From NCBI GenBank assembly GCA_027492485.1, contig JAPUER010000079.1, positions 71,427 to 131,586 of the forward strand: a DNA stretch of 60,160 nt, given 5' to 3'. The notes beneath the pieces are model-generated. The model was given only the letters and a program-made list of their open reading frames with translations, had not been told where the DNA came from and searched no databases. Shown here in pieces: positions 56,268-60,160 of this stretch (position 1 is its first letter; every line of letters starts with the position of its first letter). The position numbers were made by a program, and so were the translations under genes. Source of the DNA: Betaproteobacteria bacterium. Lineage in GTDB: Bacteria > Pseudomonadota > Gammaproteobacteria > Burkholderiales > Casimicrobiaceae.

Positions 56268-56813
56268 CTATTGCGAGAGCAGGAAGTCGACCCGCTTGGA
56301 GAATTCGATGCGTGCCGGCTCGCCCTTCGATTTGCCGAGCGCTGTCTCCACCGCTTCGCGCAATGCGAGCAGTTCCTTCGCCGACATGGCGCGCTCGACT
56401 TTCATTTGCAGCATCACGCCACGCAGGCCGAGGTCCGCCACCGCACGCACGAATTCCGGGTACAGCAGACGCTGCTGCGTGGCCTCGTCCACCGTGTGCG
56501 TCGCCGTCACCGGGGCCACATCGGCCATCGGTTCGTGCAGCACTTCCTCGGGCGCCGGCGTCGGTGCCGCAGTGACGCGACCACCCAGGCCCGTCAGCGT
56601 CGGCACCACTTCGACCAGTCCGAGCGTGACCAACTGCTGGAAGCCGTCGCGACCAGCCGGCAGGCGGGACGCAATCTCGCTGTACTCGGCGGCAGTCTTG
56701 TCGCCGTAGATCATGAGCAGCAGGGTACGCAATTGCGCCGGTAAATCCTGACGGCGATCCGCCAACGCTGCGCGACCATTGGCGCTTTTCTGTATGCGAT
56801 CTCCGGGTTGCAT
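56268..56813 (-). CDS. Hypothetical protein with a possible N-terminal winged helix
   Basis: 181 residues from ATG 56813. No family recognised with certainty. The N-terminal part (LPAQLRTLLLMIYGDKTAAEYSEIASRLP...LVTLGLVEVVP) looks like a degenerate winged-helix domain. A Pro/Thr/Ala linker follows, then a helical C-terminal domain (YPEFVRAVADLGLRGVMLQMKVERAMSAKEL). There is no signal peptide. It sits between prpC and acnD, so it is likely co-transcribed with them. A regulatory or assembly role in propionate use is only a guess. Confidence 0.6.
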   Translation of the reverse strand: MQPGDRIQKSANGRAALADRRQDLPAQLRTLLLMIYGDKTAAEYSEIASRLPAGRDGFQQLVTLGLVEVVPTLTGLGGRVTAAPTPAPEEVLHEPMADVAPVTATHTVDEATQQRLLYPEFVRAVADLGLRGVMLQMKVERAMSAKELLALREAVETALGKSKGEPARIEFSKRVDFLLSQ

Positions 56814-56892
56814 GGTCGTAGTTGACGTGACTCAGAATGTTCTGCGAGTCTACGCCTAACAACCATTCAACGGGAGACTTTTGCGTCATGAG

Positions 56893-58050
56893 TTACCTGC
56901 GTTGTTGCAGAGGCACAAATGCGAGATCGTCCGGCCCGACGTAATTGGCGCTCGGGCGGATGATCTTGCCGTCGATGCGCTGCTCGATCACGTGGGCGCT
57001 CCAGCCGCTGGTGCGGGCGATCACGAAAAGCGGGGTAAACATCGCCGTCGGCACGCCCATCATGTGATAGCTCACCGCGCTGAACCAGTCGAGATTCGGG
57101 AACATCCTCTTGATATCCCACATGACCGTTTCCAGACGCTCGGCGATGTTGAACATCTTCATGTCGCTCGCCTCTTTCGAGAGAGTGCGCGCGACTTCCT
57201 TGATGACCTTGTTGCGCGGGTCGCTGACGGTGTAGACCGGGTGACCGAAACCGATGACCACTTGCTTGGCTTCTACGCGCGCCTTGATGTCGGCCTCGGC
57301 TTCGTCCGGCGTGTCGTAGCGCTTTTGCGTTTCGAACGCCACTTCATTGGCGCCGCCATGCTTCGGGCCGCGCAGTGCGCCGATGCCGCCGGCGATGGCG
57401 CTGTACATGTCGGAGCCGGTGCCGGCGATGACGCGGCAGGTGAAGGTGGACGCGTTGAATTCATGCTCGGCGTAGAGGATCAGCGAAGTGTGCATCGCCT
57501 TCACCCAGCTCTGCGGCGGGCGCTTGCCGTGCAACAGATGCAGGAAGTGGCCGCCGATCGAATCCTCGTCGGAATCGATCTCGATGCGCTTGCCGTTGTG
57601 GCTGAAGTGATACCAGTACAGCATCGCCGGGCCGAGCGAGGCCATGAGCTTGTCGGCAATGTCTTTCGCGCCCGGATGATTGTGGTCATCCTTCTCGGGC
57701 GACACGCAACCCATGACCGAAACGGCCGTACGCATCACGTCCATCGGATGCGCCGACGGTGGCAATTGCTCCAGCGCCACGCGCACCGCAGCCGGCACGC
57801 CGCGTAGCGATTTCAACTTAGTTTTGTAGCCAGCCAGTTCAGCCACGGTTGGCAGCTTTCCGTGCACTAGCAGATAAGCGATTTCCTCAAACTCGCAGGC
57901 GTCGGCGACATCAAGAATGTCGTAGCCGCGATAGTGCAAGTCGTTACCGGTGCGGCCCACTGTGCACAGCGCAGTGTTGCCGGCGGCGGTGCCGCTGAGG
58001 GCTACGGATTTTTTGACTTTGGGGCCGGGTGTAGTGGGGGTGTCAGACAT
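56893..58050 (-). CDS. prpC: 2-methylcitrate synthase
   Basis: 385 residues from ATG 58050 with GAGGA upstream; a start at 58137 would run through the palindrome upstream and is not favoured. Citrate-synthase family motifs are [22 protein letters not shown], the catalytic His in [25 protein letters not shown], and a late Asp region ([10 protein letters not shown]). The YHFSHNG and [11 protein letters not shown] segments are typical of PrpC. It condenses propionyl-CoA with oxaloacetate in the cytoplasm. It is separated from prpB by an unrelated lipoprotein gene. Confidence 0.95.
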   Translation of the reverse strand: MSDTPTTPGPKVKKSVALSGTAAGNTALCTVGRTGNDLHYRGYDILDVADACEFEEIAYLLVHGKLPTVAELAGYKTKLKSLRGVPAAVRVALEQLPPSAHPMDVMRTAVSVMGCVSPEKDDHNHPGAKDIADKLMASLGPAMLYWYHFSHNGKRIEIDSDEDSIGGHFLHLLHGKRPPQSWVKAMHTSLILYAEHEFNASTFTCRVIAGTGSDMYSAIAGGIGALRGPKHGGANEVAFETQKRYDTPDEAEADIKARVEAKQVVIGFGHPVYTVSDPRNKVIKEVARTLSKEASDMKMFNIAERLETVMWDIKRMFPNLDWFSAVSYHMMGVPTAMFTPLFVIARTSGWSAHVIEQRIDGKIIRPSANYVGPDDLAFVPLQQRR

Positions 58051-58118
58051 TTTGTTTTCCTCGTAGGGTGTGGTTCGCCGCACCCAAATTGATACCAACC
58101 AAATTGTTCTTTGCCAGG

Positions 58119-58140
58119 ATCGTGCGATGAATCGCACGAT
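58119..58140. promoter_or_regulatory. Perfect 10-bp palindrome upstream of prpC
   Basis: ATCGTGCGAT-GA-ATCGCACGAT lies 69 nt upstream of the prpC start and 9 nt after the lipoprotein stop. No T-run follows on the minus strand, so an operator is more likely than a terminator. The regulator is unknown. Confidence 0.5.
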
Positions 58141-58148
58141 ACGTGCTA

Positions 58149-58937
58149 CTACTGAAACGTTGGTTCGGCAATGCGGACCGCGAGCAATGCAGCCAAATCC
58201 GCATTGGCTTTCAACGTCCCCGAATACAGACGACTTGCGTTGGCGATCAGCGCGCTATCGTCACCGATCACGACTTGCGAAGCGTCCAAGCGCACAAGGC
58301 GCGCGAACTTGACGCTGCCAGTGCCGGCTAACGCGGTGAGCATGGGTGCGCTTAACATCAACTCCACGTCCGCCCCAAACGCACTCTTGATTCCAGGATC
58401 CGAAGTCGCAACCCAGCCCACGTTGAGCGCCTTGCCGTCACCGCGCCGTCTAACGGCGTACGCCGCCGCGAGAGTAGGAAAGAACCGCTTGTCATACTCG
58501 CCGATGTGACCAGCGTACCTAACTTCTAGAACCAGCTGTGACGAGACGCTTGTCGAATCGAATCTGAATTTGCTGTTGAAACCATCGTAGGCGTGTGGGT
58601 ACTCAACCGTCACTGTGTACCCCTGTTGTTTGAGACTTTCCGCGAGTGTGACCAAAAAGCTCGACGGCAGCGCCAGCGGCTCTTTTCCGGCCGCTTCGTA
58701 AAATTTGGTCGTTCGCGAATCGGTCTGGCCCTCGATGGAATTTCTACCAGCGATACCGCCAGCCCCTCCGAGCGACATCATTGCCGCGCTCTTGACCGCA
58801 GCGGTAGTAGTCGTGTCACAACAAACAATTGTTATCGACTTCGCCGCTCTGATTTCACTTCGAATTTCGGCTGGGTTTGTATTGCATCCCGCTAGGATGC
58901 TTCCGAGTGCCACGAGCACGAGGTATCTATTGAACAA
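58149..58937 (-). CDS. Lipoprotein of unknown function
   Basis: 262 residues from a TTG start at 58937, with GGGGGA just upstream. A signal sequence with lipobox ILAGC (Cys18) is followed by a short helical region, a CCDTT motif, a Gly-rich [14 protein letters not shown] segment that may be membrane-associating, and an alternating-strand domain ([30 protein letters not shown]). No known family is recognised. Base composition looks less GC-rich than in the neighbours and a non-ATG start is used, suggesting a later insertion between prpB and prpC. Confidence 0.65.
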   Translation of the reverse strand: MFNRYLVLVALGSILAGCNTNPAEIRSEIRAAKSITIVCCDTTTTAAVKSAAMMSLGGAGGIAGRNSIEGQTDSRTTKFYEAAGKEPLALPSSFLVTLAESLKQQGYTVTVEYPHAYDGFNSKFRFDSTSVSSQLVLEVRYAGHIGEYDKRFFPTLAAAYAVRRRGDGKALNVGWVATSDPGIKSAFGADVELMLSAPMLTALAGTGSVKFARLVRLDASQVVIGDDSALIANASRLYSGTLKANADLAALLAVRIAEPTFQ

Positions 58938-58953
58938 CTTGTCCCCCTAGCTG

Positions 58954-58974
58954 AAAAAGCCCCGGGTCCCGGAG
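58954..58974 (-). terminator. Possible intrinsic terminator after prpB
   Basis: On the minus strand CTCCGG-GAC-CCGGGG (58974-58960) is followed by CTTTTT. It lies about 120 nt after the prpB stop and before the lipoprotein gene, so it may separate prpB from prpC transcription. The stem includes one T-G pair. Confidence 0.5.
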
Positions 58975-59093
58975 AAGCGAAACGCGTCCGCTGTTCCCCG
59001 TGGCATGCGGGCTTGTATCAATTTGCCTTGACGCGCTGCGCTTCTCAAGGCTACGTTTGACACGGATGAACATGGCGGCGGGCATAGCCGTTG

Positions 59094-59981
59094 TTACGCC
59101 TTCTTCGCCGCAAACAACGCATCGAGGTGATTCTCGAACGCGTGGTAATTGATGCGGTCGTAGAGTTCCATGCGGGTTTGCATGGTGTCGAGGACGTTCT
59201 TCTGGTGGCCGTCGCGGCGGATGGCTTGAAAGACGTTTTCGGCGGCCTTGTTGGCGGCGCGGAAGGCGGAGAGCGGGTAGAGCACCATGCCGCAGCCGGC
59301 GCTCTTCAACTCCTCCACCGAGAACAGCGGCGTCTGGCCGAATTCGGTGATGTTGGCGAGCACCGGCACCTTCACCGCGTCAACGAACTTGCGGTAGGTC
59401 GGCAGGTCATACGCGGCTTCGGCGAAGATGGCGTCCGCGCCAGCCTCGACGCACTTGATGGCGCGCTCGATGGCGGCGTCGACGCCGAAGGCCTGGATGG
59501 CATCGGTGCGGGCGATCAGGAAGAAATCGGGGTCGATCTTGGCGTCGGCGGCGGCCTTCACGCGGTCCACCATTTCGTCCGTCGTGACGATTTCCTTGCC
59601 CGGACGATGGCCGCAGCGCTTGGCGCCGACCTGGTCTTCGATGTGGCAGGCCGCGGCGCCGAACTTGATCAGCGATTTCACGGTGCGGGCGATGTTGAAC
59701 GCGCTGGGGCCGAAGCCGGTGTCGATGTCCACCATCAGCGGCAGGTCGCAGACGTCGGTGATGCGGCGCACGTCGGTCAGCACGTCGTCGAGGTTGTTGA
59801 TGCCCAAGTCCGGCAGACCGAGCGAGCCGGCTGCGACGCCACCGCCGGAAAGATAGATCGCCTTGAAGCCGGCGCGCTTGGCGAGCAGCGCGTGATTGGC
59901 GTTGATGGCGCCGACAACTTGCAGGGGGGATTCGGCTTTGAGGGCCGCGCGGAAGGCGGCGCCGGGAGAGGGCAGGGACAT
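59094..59981 (-). CDS. prpB: 2-methylisocitrate lyase
   Basis: 295 residues from ATG 59981; GAAGGA lies 7 nt upstream, which decides for this start over a TTG at 59996. Isocitrate-lyase superfamily signature KRCGH (121-125) carries the catalytic Cys123. [17 protein letters not shown] near residue 45, metal-site VDIDTGFG (84-91), [17 protein letters not shown] and [11 protein letters not shown] are also visible. It cleaves 2-methylisocitrate to pyruvate and succinate, completing propionate oxidation. Copy F of the GTCGAC element ends exactly at its start codon and contains its ribosome site. Confidence 0.96.
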   Translation of the reverse strand: MSLPSPGAAFRAALKAESPLQVVGAINANHALLAKRAGFKAIYLSGGGVAAGSLGLPDLGINNLDDVLTDVRRITDVCDLPLMVDIDTGFGPSAFNIARTVKSLIKFGAAACHIEDQVGAKRCGHRPGKEIVTTDEMVDRVKAAADAKIDPDFFLIARTDAIQAFGVDAAIERAIKCVEAGADAIFAEAAYDLPTYRKFVDAVKVPVLANITEFGQTPLFSVEELKSAGCGMVLYPLSAFRAANKAAENVFQAIRRDGHQKNVLDTMQTRMELYDRINYHAFENHLDALFAAKKA

Positions 59982-60098
59982 CAGCTTTTCCTTCAACGCC
60001 CCATTGCATCGGGGCTCAGCGCGGAATTAACCGCTTGTCGACTTTTCCAGTTTTTACGTGCCAAGCCCTGATTGAATAAGGCTTGCACGAAAAAGCTG
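59982..60098 (-). repeat. GTCGAC palindromic element, copy F (full, 117 bp)
   Basis: CAGCTTTT at 59982-59989, GTCGAC at 60037-60042 and AAAAGCTG at 60091-60098. Arms are 61 and 62 nt. Relative to copies C and D it is inverted: the GCCTTAT-type arm is on the right. The left end touches the prpB ATG (59981), so the element carries the prpB leader, including the Shine-Dalgarno sequence. Confidence 0.85.
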
Positions 60099-60130
60099 TA
60101 ACGCAACGCCAACGATACCCTGCCGATTTC

Positions 60131-60160
60131 TGTAGGAGCGGGGGGGGGCGGCCGCCCCCA
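60131..60160. repeat. Truncated TGTAGGAGCGG-type REP at window end
   Basis: TGTAGGAGCGG followed by a run of nine or more Gs and the inverted GGCCGCCCCC. The unit runs off the window edge. The long G run may also be a sequencing or assembly artefact. Confidence 0.4.

Noticed and set aside
53786-56575. 929-codon frame opposite acnD
   Set aside because: Antisense shadow of a clear aconitase-family gene; composition typical of codon bias.
60037-60042. GTCGAC upstream of prpB as the core of a GntR-type propionate operator
   Set aside because: The same hexamer is at the centre of copies near unrelated genes (ddl, ddpX, sigma factor), so a prp-specific role cannot be argued from it.

Overview
The window is high-GC (roughly mid-60s percent) bacterial chromosome with densely packed genes in short operons on both strands. 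Several features point to a betaproteobacterium, probably of Burkholderiales type: two orphan Bug/TctC-type periplasmic binding proteins, the prpB/prpC/acnD/prpF form of the methylcitrate cycle alongside acnB, surface proteins with IPTL-CTERM-like tails, and a rSAM/selenodomain-associated transferase cluster. The species cannot be fixed from the sequence alone. No rRNA, tRNA, CRISPR array, transposase or phage gene was seen.

Layout. 1-11.7 kb: two very large exported repeat proteins with related C-terminal halves flank a leftward ECF sigma factor / Ser-Thr kinase-TPR pair. 11.8-17.7 kb (leftward): a tartrate/isopropylmalate-type dehydrogenase, a fluoroacetate-dehalogenase-like hydrolase, then an rSAM/Cys-rich protein with two selenodomain-associated transferases behind two DUF3617 proteins. 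18-22 kb (rightward): Bug protein, lipoprotein binding protein, second Bug protein and a PdxA-family dehydrogenase. 22-30.7 kb: RlhA-type U32 enzyme, small lipoproteins, an SRPBCC protein, a SGNH-like lipoprotein, DUF4279, ddl, a ClpP-fold exported protein and a SpmAB-like membrane protein. 31-40.2 kb: a tightly overlapping rightward operon nagA - nagB-II - murQ - nagX - GHL10 lipoprotein - BadF-type kinase - amiD - frameshifted serine hydrolase. 40.3-46.9 kb continues the cell-wall theme with an exported LD-carboxypeptidase, a TonB-dependent receptor, dacB (PBP4) and a VanX/DdpX-type D-Ala-D-Ala dipeptidase. 47-60 kb (leftward): acnB, a PIN/AbrB toxin-antitoxin pair, an acyltransferase, and the propionate (methylcitrate) locus prpF, acnD, prpC, prpB, interrupted by a DUF559 endonuclease gene and two genes of unknown function.

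How the parts fit. The 31-47 kb block reads as a salvage route for peptidoglycan. Envelope enzymes (GHL10 lipoprotein, AmiD, DacB, LdcA, possibly the TonB receptor) would release and take up muropeptides. The kinase would make GlcNAc-6-P and MurNAc-6-P, MurQ and NagA would convert these to GlcN-6-P, and NagB-II would feed Fru-6-P; DdpX and Ddl handle D-Ala-D-Ala. The prp block converts propionyl-CoA to pyruvate and succinate.

The most unusual signal is not a gene. It is a dispersed 117-118 bp palindrome-like element with AGCTTTT/AAAAGCT ends, a central GTCGAC and fixed internal spacing. Four full copies and two half copies lie in intergenic gaps, each just upstream of a leftward gene. A separate 164-bp palindrome with two equal 81-nt arms covers the leader and first codons of nagA, and the DUF559 gene is bracketed by 38-bp inverted repeats that supply its own stop codon.
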